DNA of 64,000 nucleotides. It comes from Burkholderia sp. (lineage in GTDB: Bacteria; Pseudomonadota; Gammaproteobacteria; Burkholderiales; Burkholderiaceae). Within the stretch, counting starts at the first letter, position 1, and every line of letters starts with the position of its first letter. Shown in pieces: positions 1-8,936 of the stretch. The notes under the pieces are model-generated. The model worked only from the letters and a program-made list of their open reading frames with translations, was not told where the DNA came from and made no database searches. The translations under genes and the position numbers were made by a program. The stretch covers positions 62,001 to 126,000 of the forward strand of contig JAIRVP010000072.1 in NCBI GenBank assembly GCA_031253835.1. The letters are read 5' to 3'.

Positions 1-3000
1 CAGGGCGGCCGTGCCAATTCGCAAGGCCCGCTGTCGGTGCAGATGGCCGGCGCCGTGTCGAACCAAAACGGCATGCTGAGTTCCCAAAGCACGGCCGACG
101 TGCGCGGGAGTGCGATCCAGAACAATGCCGGGCTGATTCAGAGCGCGGGCAAGCAAACGATTGCTGGCGCATCGATCGACAATAGCGCGGGCCGGCTGAT
201 TTCCCTGAACGCGGACGGTCTGTCGGTGACGGCAACCGGCGCGATCACGAATGCAGCGGGCGCGAACGTGAGCGGCGATCCCGGCGGCGTCGTTGGCGGC
301 AAGGGCGACGTGACCGTACAGGGCAACACGGTTACGAACAGCGGCTCGATGTCGGCCGATGCGAACCTGCACGTGATCGGCCAGAGCGTCGACAACGGCA
401 ACGGTATCCTGCACGCGGGGCAGACCGCGACAGTCGACGCCGGCAATCACTTTGCGAATGCCAACGGCCGGGTTGAGGGCCAAAGTGCCGTGTTGAACGG
501 CACGACGCTGGACAACTCCCAAGGCACGGTTAGTGCGGCGGCGGTCTCGCTGAACGGTGCGACGCTGCTGAACCACGGCGGGACGGTCACGCAGACCGGT
601 ACCGGCCCGATGACGGTGGCGATCACCGACACGCTCGACAACTCGAACAACGGCCTGATCCAGACGCGCAGCACGGATCTGTCGCTCACGCCCGCTACCC
701 TGATCAACGACAACGGCGGCACGATCACGCACGTCGGCACGGGAACGCTGACGGTTGGCAACGCTTCAGGTTCGGTCAGCAACAAAGCGGGCTCAGTCGC
801 GAGCAACGGCCGAACCGTCCTGCAAGGCAAGACGATCGACAACTCGGCCGGTTCGGCGTCCGGCCAGACGGGCCTGAGCGTCAATGCGGCCGACTCGATC
901 ACGAATATGAGCGGCAAGCTCACATCGAACGCCAATGTCGACGTGACCGCAGGCGGTGCACTGGTCAACGACGGCGGCGAACTCGGATCGAAAACGGCCA
1001 CGACGACGATTCGTAGCGGCTCGCTGTCGAACCTCGGTGGCAAGGTCGTGTCCCCCACCCTGACGGCCACCGTCGCCGGCCTGATCGACAATAGCCAGGC
1101 CGGCGACATCGAAGGCAACCAGCTTGCGTTGACGGCCGCGAACCTGAAAAACCAGGGTGGCCGCATTTCGCAATGGCAGAGCGGGCCGACCACGCTTGCC
1201 GTCTCTGGCACGCTCGACAATTCGAACGGTGGCGTTATCCAGAGCAACAGCACGGACCTGACGCTTGCACCGGCCGTTCTGGACAACTCCAAGGGCACCA
1301 TCACGCACGGCGGGACCGGTACGCTGACGCTCACGCCCGGCAATGGCACGGGGGCCTTGCAAAATATCGGCGGCACAATCGGCACCAACGGACAGGCCAT
1401 CGTGAAGGCCGGCAGTCTGGACAATAGTAGCGGGGTCATCGCTGCGAAACTGGGTCTGTCGGCCACGATCGCCGGGGTGATGAACAACGCTCAGGGCCTG
1501 ATGCGCTCGAACGCCGCGCTGTCGATCGTCAGCAACGGGGCGCTATCGAACCAGCAAGGGCACATCGAGGCGGGTACGGCCGGCGACACGAGCACGCTGT
1601 CGATTCAGGCCGCGTCGATCGACAACACCGACGGCGCGGTGCACGACTTCGGCAGCGGCGCGATGAACGTGCAAGGCGGAAGCCAGATCGTGAACAGCCA
1701 TGCGGGCGGCGTCGCCGGCATGGGGCAGATGACCGGCCAGGGTGACGTGACGATCGGCGCGAGTTCGATCTCGAACACGCAGGGCGGCCAGTTGATGGGC
1801 GGATCGCTCCATGTCAAAGGCGATACGGTCGACAATTCCGGCGGGCAATTAGGCAACGTCGCGAACTCGACCGGCGACGTGGATGTCACGACGACGGGCG
1901 CGATCTCGAATGCCAACGGTTCAATCAGTTCGACGCACGACCTGACGGTGGCGGCCTCGATGCTGCTCGGCGGCGGTGCATACAGCGCGGCGCACGACGC
2001 GACGATGAACCTGCAAGGCGATTTCACGACCACGCCGCAAACGCAGTTCAACATCGGCCACGACCTGACCTTCACGTTGCCGGGCACGTTCACCAACAAC
2101 GCGAACTTGCAATCGGTCAACAACCTGACGGTCAACGCCGGCAACATCGTCAACACGGGCGCGATCACGGCGGGCAGCCTGCTCAGCACGCATTCGGGCG
2201 ACCTGACGAACTATGGCGCGATGGTCGGCGGCAGCGTCGCCATCCAGGCAAGCGGAACCGTGTCGAACCTCGGCCCGGTCGCGCTGATCGGCGCATCGGA
2301 CACGTCGGGTCTGCTGGAAATTCTCGCGCACGACATCGAGAACCGCGACGACACGACGCTGGGCGATTCGATGCCGACCACGACGATCTTCGGGCTCGGC
2401 AAAATGGCTTTGGCGGGCGGCAAGGATGCGAACGGCAACTACACGAACGCGGCGTTGATCAACAATTCGTCGGCGGCGATCCAATCGGGCGCTTCGATGG
2501 CGCTGCACGCCGACAAGGTCACGAACACGCGGCGCGTGATGCAGACCTCGGGCAACACGAGTCAGGTCGATCCGGCACTGCTGCAACAGCTCGGCATCAG
2601 CATGTCGGGGTGCGCCGCATACTACATCGCGGCCTGTAGCGGTCAGGACGTGCACTGGATCAACCTGTTCCACGATCCGAATTTCCCGGATTACGATCCC
2701 GCGCCGATCATCGCTGCGCTTAAATTGCAGCCGGGCGGCGTTTTCACGGTACCGCCGAACGGCGGCCAGTGGAACAGCGGCTATCAGTACACGACCTATG
2801 AGGGCAAGGCGGTCGCCAATACCGTGACGAAGCTGAGTCCGGGCGCGCAGATCGCGTCGGGCGGCGATCTCGACGCGTCGACGGTCAAGACGTTCCAGAA
2901 CTACTGGAGCAGCGTGACGGCGACCGGCAACATCAAGCAGCCCGCGAGCCTCGACATGGACGGCTGGGGCGCGACGGGCCAGCAAGCGCCAGGCGTGACG

Positions 3001-6000
3001 GTCACGTATTCCGGCTACTACCACTACAACAACTACGACAACACCGAACACAACTGGACCCTGCCGTTCGGCGACAAGCCGTTCGTCGGCGGGCCGGGTG
3101 GCTATACGCAAGCAGCGCCTGCCGACGTGCGGCAACACAGCTTGCCCGACTATCGTTCGACGTGGGGCACGAACGGCACGATCTCGGGCAACGGCGTGAG
3201 CGTGAACAACACGGCGGCCAATGCGACCATTCCGTCACTCGGCCTGCTGCCCGGTCAGGCCGTGCCAGGGCTGACGATCGGCACGGTGAGCGGTAACGCG
3301 AGCGGCACGCAGTCGGGAGCCGCCGCGATCAAGGGCGGTACGCCCACCTGGGTCGATCCGGTGATCGCGAGCGCGACGGCCGTGAACGTGCTGAACAACC
3401 TGACGATTCCGCAAGGCGGTCTGTACCGGCCGAATCCGGTACCGAACCCGACGTACCTGATCGAAACGAATCCCGCGTTCACGCGGATGAACAATTTCCT
3501 GTCGAGCGACTATTACCTGAACCAGATCGGCGTGAATCCGCTGACGACCGAAAAGCGCCTCGGTGACGGGTTCTACGAGCAGCAGCTCGTGCGCAACCAG
3601 GTCACGCAACTGACGGGCAAGGCGGTACTGGGGCCGTATACGGACCTGCAAGGCATGTATCAGTCGCTGATGCTGGCGGGCGCCGAATTGTCGAAGTCGC
3701 TGAACCTGCCGCTCGGCATGAGCCTGTCAGCGCAGCAGGTGGCCGCACTCACGACCAACGTGATCATCATGCAGACCGAAACGGTCGGCGGCCAGCAGGT
3801 ATTGGTACCGGTCGTGTATCTGGCGAAGGCCGATCAGCAGAACGCGAACGGTCCGCTGATCACGGCCGGCAATATCGATTTGAAGAACACGCAGGTCTTC
3901 ACGAACAGCGGCACCGTGAAGGCGGACACGACGCTCGCGCTTCAGGGCAAGCAGATCGACAACGCGTTCGGTGCGCTGCAAAGCGGCGGGTTGATGTCGC
4001 TCGACACGACGGGCAATGTGGATCTCACCTCGGCCAACGTGAAGGCCGGCAGCCTCGACCTGAACGCAGGCAACAAGCTGATTCTGGATACCGCGACGCA
4101 GACGACGCACCAGGTCAGCCGCGACGGCGCGACGAGCGACAAGACGACGCTCGGGCCGGCCGCGAACCTGAACGTGGCCGGCGACGCGTCGATCAAGACC
4201 GGCGGCGACTTCCAGCAGAACGCGGGCAACCTGAACGTCGGCGGGAACCTGAACGCCAATATCGGCGGGAACTGGAATCTCGGCACGCAGCAGACCGGCG
4301 AACACAAGGTCGTGCAGCGCGCGAACGGCGTGTCGGATACGGACCTCAACAGCGCGACCGGCAGCACCGTGAACGTCGGCGGCAAGTCGGCCATCGGTGT
4401 GGGCGGCGACCTGACGGCACAGGGTGCGCAGCTTAATTTCGGTCAGGGCGGTACGGTTGCGGCCAAAGGCAACGTGACCTTTGGCGCTGCGAGTACCACG
4501 TCGACCATCAACGCCAATAGCTCGGGCGATCAAGGGAATCGCAGCTATGCGGAAACCCGGCATGGATCGGACCAGGCGCTGACGGGCACGACCGTCAAGG
4601 GCGGCGATACGCTCAATGTGGTGTCGGGCAAGGACATCAATGTCATCGGCAGCACGATCGACCTGAAGAAAGGCGACGCGAACCTGCTGGCGGCCGGCGA
4701 TGTAAATGTCGGGGCCGCGACCGAAACGCACGTGTACAACTCGCGCGAGACGCATAGCCGCAGCGGCGTCGTGAGCGGCACGAAAATCGCCAGTTCACAG
4801 GACGCCACCTCGACGGTCGCGAGCGGCAGCCTGATTTCGGCGGACGTCGTGTCGATCGGCAGCGGCAAGGACATCAACGTTCAAGGTAGTACGGTCGTCG
4901 GTACGCACGATGTGGCGCTGAACGCGGCGCACGACGTGAACGTGACGACCTCGCAGGACACCAGCCAGTCGTCGACCACCTATCAGGAACAGCACTCGGG
5001 CCTGATGTCGGGCGGTGGCCTGTCGTTCTCGGTCGGCAACAGCAAGCTCGCGCAGCAGAATCAATCGTCCAGCGTGACGAACAACGCCAGCACGGTTGGT
5101 TCGGTCGACGGCAATCTGACGGTCAACGCGGGCAATACGCTGCACGTCCAAGGTAGCGATCTGGTCGCGGGCAAGGACGTGACCGGCACAGCCGCGAACA
5201 TCGTCATCGACTCGGCCACCGACACCACGCATCAGGCGCAACAGCAGCAGACGAGCAAGAGCGGCTTGACGGTCGGTCTGTCGGGCTCGGTGGGCGATGC
5301 GATCAACAATGCGATCAGCGAGACGCAGGCCGCGCGCGAATCGGCGAAGGACAGCAACGGTCGCGCATCGGCGCTGCATAGCATCGCGGCGGCCGGCGAC
5401 GTGGCATTCGGCGGTATGGGGGCCAAGGACCTGTTGAACGGTGCGAAGGGGACGCAGGCCCCGAGCATCGGCGTGCAGGTCAGCGTCGGTTCGAGTCATA
5501 GTTCGATGCAGTCGTCGGAAGACCAGACGATTCAGCGGGGTTCCAGCATCAATGCGGGCGGAACCACGAAACTGATTGCGACTGGCAATGGTACGCCGAA
5601 GGACGGCAATATCACGATCGCGGGCTCGAACGTGAACGCGGCCAACGTGGCGCTGATCGCGAACAACCAGGTCAATCTCGTCAATACCACCGATACGGAC
5701 AAAACGCAGAGTTCGAACTCGTCGTCTGGGTCGAGCGTCGGCGTGTCGATCGGCACGAACGGCATTGGCGTGTCCGCGTCGATGCAGCGCGCGCACGGCG
5801 ATGGCAATTCGGATGCTGCGGTCCAGAACAACACGCATATCAACGCGAGCCAGACGGCGACCATCGTGAGCGGCGGCGACACGAACTTGATCGGCGCGAA
5901 CGTGAACGCGAACAAGGTGGTGGCCGACGTGGGTGGCAACCTGAACGTGGCGAGCGTGCAGGATACGACCGTGAGCGCCGCGCATCAGTCGAGCGCGGGC

Positions 6001-7863
6001 GGCGGCTTCACGATCAGCCAGACCGGTGGCGGGGCCAGTTTCAGTGCGCAGAACGGGCATGCGGACGGCAACTATGCGGGCGTGAACGAGCAGGCGGGCA
6101 TCCAGGCCGGCTCGGGCGGGTTCGACGTGACCGTGAAGGGCAACACCGACCTGAAGGGTGCGTATATCGCCAGCACGGCCGATCCGTCGAAGAACAGCCT
6201 GACGACTGGCACGCTCACGACGAGCGACATCGAGAACCACTCGCACTACAGCGCGAACAGCGCGGGCTTCAGCGCGGGTGCATCGGTCGGATCGAGCGGT
6301 AAGGAAGTCGGTCCGTCGTCGGTGTCGGGCTCGGGCGGTGTCACGCCGATGGTGTTCCAAAACGACAGCGGTGACCAGAGCGCGACGACGAAGAGCGCGG
6401 TGGGCGCCGGCACGATCAACATCACGAAGCCGGGTGAACAGACGCAGGACATTGCGAACCTGAACCGCGATGCGACGAATCTGAACGGGACCGTTTCGAA
6501 GACGCCGGACGTTCAGAAAACGCTGTCGCAGCAGGCCGACACGATGAACGCTGCGCAGGCGGCCGGGCAGACGGTATCGCAGGGGATCGGTCTGTATGCT
6601 GACCACAAGCGCGATGCAGCATTGGACACGGCCGACAAAGCCTATAAGGCTGGCGATTTGGCGGGCGCACAGGCGGCACTGAATGAAGCCAAGGGCTGGA
6701 TGGAAGGCGGTGCGTCGCGCGCGGAACTGCAGATGGGCGGCGGTGCGCTGATCGGCGGGCTCGGCGGTGGCAGCGCGCTCACGGCAATCGGCGGTGCGGC
6801 CGGTGCCGGGATGTCGTCGCTACTGGCCGGCCAGGCTGAGAAGATCAGCAAATCGGTGGGCGATACGGCCGGCTCGACGCTGGTCGGCAATATTGCTGCG
6901 AATGTGGCCGCAACAGTTGGTGGTGCACTAGTTGGCGGTAGCGCAGGCGCGGCGATGGCGTCGAATGTCCAGCTTTACAACGCGGGCAACGACACGAACA
7001 ACAAGGACGCGCAGGCGAAGGCGACCGGGCTTCAGGGGCTAATCAATCAAGCGGTGGCCGCCGGCCTTGGCGCAGCGAATACTGTTGCCGGCGTGCGCAA
7101 CGCCATCGGAAACGCGATTGGCGATGCTGTCGATTCAGCCGCGAGCCAGTTCGGCACGCTGATGAAGCGTGACGCTCAGGACAAGATGTCGCAGTCGCCG
7201 GCTGAGTTGATCGCTCAGGGCGTAGCGAATGGGGTCAACACGGTCCTAGGTTCGAAGGGCGGTGAGCCGCCGCTGGCCGGGCCAAGTGCTGTGGCGGTCG
7301 ATTCGATCGCCAATCAGGCAGCGAACGCCGCTCTTGGCACGACCGATCGCACTCCGCCGTCGAATGCGATTTTGTCGAATTCAAATAGCGACAATAATTC
7401 GACACAAGAATCGCAAAGCGGAACCGTTACAAAGCCCCCGAACCCTGACGCAACAGGCTCTTTGTCAGGAAAGCCGACGCAAATTCCGCCGTTATCTGAC
7501 GAGGTAACTACTCGTTCGCTTATACGTGAAAATCAAAGTGCTGTCACTTTGGCGAATAAGGGATATGATGTCGTCCAGAATCCTGAGGTTCCCGGCCCCA
7601 AAAATCCGGATTACACCATCAATGGTCAAGTCTTCGACAATTACGCCCCTGCCACTGGAAATGTAAGAAATATTGCCACAACTATTTCAAACAAAGTAAG
7701 TAGCGGGCAAGCAAGCAATATTGTTGTCAATTTGGCAGATAGCGCCGCATCTCCCGCCGCGATTGAGGCTCAGTTTAACAGCTACCCTATCCCTGGCCTC
7801 GGAAAAGTGATCGTTATCGACAAGCTTGGCAATATCATCACCATAAAGGCAAAGGGGAACTAA
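1..7863 (+). CDS. cdiA: CdiA/BcpA contact-dependent growth inhibition exoprotein, 5'-truncated by window edge
   Basis: Two-partner-secretion exoprotein that carries a toxin to neighbouring cells. The frame is open from base 1, so the signal peptide and TPS domain lie outside. Numbered from the first in-window Met (nt 37; 2608 codons), I see FHA-1-type repeats rich in Asn/Gly/Ser to about residue 800, a non-repetitive middle section, a Tyr/Pro-rich segment around nt 3420-3700, FHA-2-type repeats from about nt 4680 to 6300, and a Gly/Ala-rich pretoxin region. The motif NVQLYN at residues 2310-2315 fits the Nx(E/Q)LYN junction of Burkholderia CdiA-CT modules. The final ~150 residues hold NPDY...FDNY with Asp2525 and Asp2534, spaced as in the PD-(D/E)xK-like CdiA tRNase family (family match from memory). 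Base composition turns AT-rich from about nt 7370, so the toxin tip was probably swapped in. The immunity gene starts immediately after the stop codon. Confidence 0.93.
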   Translation, partial: QGGRANSQGPLSVQMAGAVSNQNGMLSSQSTADVRGSAIQNNAGLIQSAGKQTIAGASIDNSAGRLISLNADGLSVTATGAITNAAGANVSGDPGGVVGGKGDVTVQGNTVTNSGSMSADANLHVIGQSVDNGNGILHAGQTATVDAGNHFANANGRVEGQSAVLNGTTLDNSQGTVSAAAVSLNGATLLNHGGTVTQTGTGPMTVAITDTLDNSNNGLIQTRSTDLSLTPATLINDNGGTITHVGTGTLTVGNASGSVSNKAGSVASNGRTVLQGKTIDNSAGSASGQTGLSVNAADSITNMSGKLTSNANVDVTAGGALVNDGGELGSKTATTTIRSGSLSNLGGKVVSPTLTATVAGLIDNSQAGDIEGNQLALTAANLKNQGGRISQWQSGPTTLAVSGTLDNSNGGVIQSNSTDLTLAPAVLDNSKGTITHGGTGTLTLTPGNGTGALQNIGGTIGTNGQAIVKAGSLDNSSGVIAAKLGLSATIAGVMNNAQGLMRSNAALSIVSNGALSNQQGHIEAGTAGDTSTLSIQAASIDNTDGAVHDFGSGAMNVQGGSQIVNSHAGGVAGMGQMTGQGDVTIGASSISNTQGGQLMGGSLHVKGDTVDNSGGQLGNVANSTGDVDVTTTGAISNANGSISSTHDLTVAASMLLGGGAYSAAHDATMNLQGDFTTTPQTQFNIGHDLTFTLPGTFTNNANLQSVNNLTVNAGNIVNTGAITAGSLLSTHSGDLTNYGAMVGGSVAIQASGTVSNLGPVALIGASDTSGLLEILAHDIENRDDTTLGDSMPTTTIFGLGKMALAGGKDANGNYTNAALINNSSAAIQSGASMALHADKVTNTRRVMQTSGNTSQVDPALLQQLGISMSGCAAYYIAACSGQDVHWINLFHDPNFPDYDPAPIIAALKLQPGGVFTVPPNGGQWNSGYQYTTYEGKAVANTVTKLSPGAQIASGGDLDASTVKTFQNYWSSVTATGNIKQPASLDMDGWGATGQQAPGVTVTYSGYYHYNNYDNTEHNWTLPFGDKPFVGGPGGYTQAAPADVRQHSLPDYRSTWGTNGTISGNGVSVNNTAANATIPSLGLLPGQAVPGLTIGTVSGNASGTQSGAAAIKGGTPTWVDPVIASATAVNVLNNLTIPQGGLYRPNPVPNPTYLIETNPAFTRMNNFLSSDYYLNQIGVNPLTTEKRLGDGFYEQQLVRNQVTQLTGKAVLGPYTDLQGMYQSLMLAGAELSKSLNLPLGMSLSAQQVAALTTNVIIMQTETVGGQQVLVPVVYLAKADQQNANGPLITAGNIDLKNTQVFTNSGTVKADTTLALQGKQIDNAFGALQSGGLMSLDTTGNVDLTSANVKAGSLDLNAGNKLILDTATQTTHQVSRDGATSDKTTLGPAANLNVAGDASIKTGGDFQQNAGNLNVGGNLNANIGGNWNLGTQQTGEHKVVQRANGVSDTDLNSATGSTVNVGGKSAIGVGGDLTAQGAQLNFGQGGTVAAKGNVTFGAASTTSTINANSSGDQGNRSYAETRHGSDQALTGTTVKGGDTLNVVSGKDINVIGSTIDLKKGDANLLAAGDVNVGAATETHVYNSRETHSRSGVVSGTKIASSQDATSTVASGSLISADVVSIGSGKDINVQGSTVVGTHDVALNAAHDVNVTTSQDTSQSSTTYQEQHSGLMSGGGLSFSVGNSKLAQQNQSSSVTNNASTVGSVDGNLTVNAGNTLHVQGSDLVAGKDVTGTAANIVIDSATDTTHQAQQQQTSKSGLTVGLSGSVGDAINNAISETQAARESAKDSNGRASALHSIAAAGDVAFGGMGAKDLLNGAKGTQAPSIGVQVSVGSSHSSMQSSEDQTIQRGSSINAGGTTKLIATGNGTPKDGNITIAGSNVNAANVALIANNQVNLVNTTDTDKTQSSNSSSGSSVGVSIGTNGIGVSASMQRAHGDGNSDAAVQNNTHINASQTATIVSGGDTNLIGANVNANKVVADVGGNLNVASVQDTTVSAAHQSSAGGGFTISQTGGGASFSAQNGHADGNYAGVNEQAGIQAGSGGFDVTVKGNTDLKGAYIASTADPSKNSLTTGTLTTSDIENHSHYSANSAGFSAGASVGSSGKEVGPSSVSGSGGVTPMVFQNDSGDQSATTKSAVGAGTINITKPGEQTQDIANLNRDATNLNGTVSKTPDVQKTLSQQADTMNAAQAAGQTVSQGIGLYADHKRDAALDTADKAYKAGDLAGAQAALNEAKGWMEGGASRAELQMGGGALIGGLGGGSALTAIGGAAGAGMSSLLAGQAEKISKSVGDTAGSTLVGNIAANVAATVGGALVGGSAGAAMASNVQLYNAGNDTNNKDAQAKATGLQGLINQAVAAGLGAANTVAGVRNAIGNAIGDAVDSAASQFGTLMKRDAQDKMSQSPAELIAQGVANGVNTVLGSKGGEPPLAGPSAVAVDSIANQAANAALGTTDRTPPSNAILSNSNSDNNSTQESQSGTVTKPPNPDATGSLSGKPTQIPPLSDEVTTRSLIRENQSAVTLANKGYDVVQNPEVPGPKNPDYTINGQVFDNYAPATGNVRNIATTISNKVSSGQASNIVVNLADSAASPAAIEAQFNSYPIPGLGKVIVIDKLGNIITIKAKGN
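6964..6981 (+). other. NVQLYN toxin-module junction motif in CdiA
   Basis: Codes for Asn-Val-Gln-Leu-Tyr-Asn, matching the Nx(E/Q)LYN motif known to separate the conserved CdiA body from the variable C-terminal toxin in Burkholderia CDI systems. The CT therefore runs from here to nt 7860, roughly 300 residues: a GC-rich entry half, then an AT-rich nuclease half. Confidence 0.8.
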
Positions 7864-8169
7864 ATGGCAATTGACTTGTTTTGCTATCTGTCAATTGATC
7901 GTGATGCTGCAGAGTCCGATCTAAATAAAATTCGCTCGAATCATCTTGATCTATTCGAGGGGAAGTTTTTAATTTCTCCCGTTAGAAACACCGATTTTTC
8001 GCTCAAGGAAATCGCTGCCGAGCATGGGTTGGTGGCGGAATCGTTTTTTTTGGTCTCATTGCATGATAAAAATTCAGCCGATTTGATACCGGTGGTTTCC
8101 AAGATTCTTGCCGATGGATTTAATAGCGGAACGATACTAATTCTTCAAGATAACGAATATCGAAGGTGA
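7864..8169 (+). CDS. cdiI: CdiI/BcpI immunity protein
   Basis: A 101-residue acidic soluble protein with no signal peptide. It begins with an ATG directly after the cdiA stop (TAA-ATG), so it is translationally coupled. Its position immediately behind the CdiA toxin tip, small size and low-GC composition identify it as the cognate immunity protein, expected to bind the tRNase domain in the cytoplasm and protect siblings. The sequence (start MAIDLFCYLSIDRD, end ILILQDNEYRR) gives no catalytic motif. The function comes from context; the cognate pairing is an inference. Confidence 0.85.
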   Translation: MAIDLFCYLSIDRDAAESDLNKIRSNHLDLFEGKFLISPVRNTDFSLKEIAAEHGLVAESFFLVSLHDKNSADLIPVVSKILADGFNSGTILILQDNEYRR

Positions 8170-8255
8170 GAAATTATCGCTTTCACACGCACGATGCCAC
8201 TCGTTGCGGCGTCCATGATATGGACGCCCATCCGAACGGTGGAAAGGGGAGGTGC
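8170..8255 (+). other. Possible remnant of a displaced toxin C-terminus
   Basis: Between cdiI and the next gene, one open frame reads RFHTHD...VHDMDAHPNGGKGR and runs without a stop into the following gene. Short His/Asp/Pro/Gly tails of this kind occur at the ends of polymorphic toxins (recollection, not checked). The strong ribosome-binding site just before nt 8256 shows that the downstream protein starts there, so this piece is probably not translated as part of it. It may be the relic of an earlier CdiA-CT. Confidence 0.3.
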
Positions 8256-8579
8256 ATGTCCATTCTCGAAACGAATGTTGTTGATTTTATTGGGGTTGAT
8301 CCGTCCAGGAAAATCGCCAAACTCGGGATTTCCGATCATTTGGAATGGTCGGAGCCAGAAGGTGAACATCTTCTTATCCTTCAGGGAAAAATCAATACAT
8401 ATTTGAGCTTCATTGAGGGTGGTGAGTTATATCAGCATTTCCCAAGCGTGCGTGGTTGTCGGTGCGAGATTGAATTGCTTGAAAAATATCCGCTGTCGCC
8501 GGCTGCACTCGATTTTTTTGAGAAGGCGAAAGCGGTTATTCGTGAGGCGGGATTTAATTTGTCATGTCAAGTCGGATGA
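8256..8579 (+). CDS. DUF6572-like protein, probable orphan immunity gene
   Basis: A 107-residue protein starting at ATG 8256, preceded by GGGGAGG at a good distance; the open frame extends further upstream but that part lacks a start signal. It begins MSILETNVVDFIGVDPS and contains ISDHLEW and LLILQGKINTYLSFIEGGE, which I recognise from memory as the DUF6572 family often found beside polymorphic toxins. It is AT-rich like cdiI. Lying between cdiI and cdiB without its own toxin, it is best explained as an immunity gene left behind by, or collected from, another CT/immunity module. Direct function unproven. Confidence 0.65.
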   Translation: MSILETNVVDFIGVDPSRKIAKLGISDHLEWSEPEGEHLLILQGKINTYLSFIEGGELYQHFPSVRGCRCEIELLEKYPLSPAALDFFEKAKAVIREAGFNLSCQVG

Positions 8580-8620
8580 GCCTGGAATGATTGGCGTTAC
8601 AGCGGAGGTGGCCCCGAAAA

Positions 8621-8866
8621 ATGGAAGGCAATTGCTTTGCTAGGATAATTGTTGGTGTTTCGATTTTTTTGGAATATTCCGGCGAGAACATTATCGATCC
8701 GGACGCATCCGTAGAGTTGCTGGAGCAAATCAGTAACGAATTGCAAAAAATGTCGGGCTCTGAAAGGGCGTCCCTGTCGAAAAGTATTCGTGAGTTGGCA
8801 CCCCAATACGGTCCGCGAGCGAATTTCGTGACGGATCTCCCATCAAATTTGGGAATTTCAGAGTAG
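8621..8866 (+). CDS. Small acidic protein in the CDI locus, possible second orphan immunity protein
   Basis: An 81-residue protein starting at ATG 8621 (MEGNCFARIIVGVSIF); GCGGAGG lies upstream. It is predicted soluble and acidic with a helical stretch VELLEQISNELQKMS. It shares the low GC of the preceding two genes and sits 41 bp after the DUF6572-like gene, so the two may have moved together. I do not recognise a named domain. The BcpO lipoprotein found in some Burkholderia CDI loci is not encoded here: there is no lipobox. Confidence 0.55.
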   Translation: MEGNCFARIIVGVSIFLEYSGENIIDPDASVELLEQISNELQKMSGSERASLSKSIRELAPQYGPRANFVTDLPSNLGISE

Positions 8867-8936
8867 CGAGAGCGCTCATAAACTCACCCGCGCCGATCAC
8901 TATGTGATCGGCAAATATCTTGCGGTTTATATAGAA

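Noticed and set aside
4795..6606. 603-codon Arg-rich open frame on the minus strand inside cdiA
   Set aside because: Arg/Val/Ala-dominated composition is the complement of the FHA repeats; no domain and no ribosome-binding site.
7262..7507. 81-codon frame inside the CdiA toxin region
   Set aside because: No start signal and no conserved features; cdiA is continuous in its own frame here.
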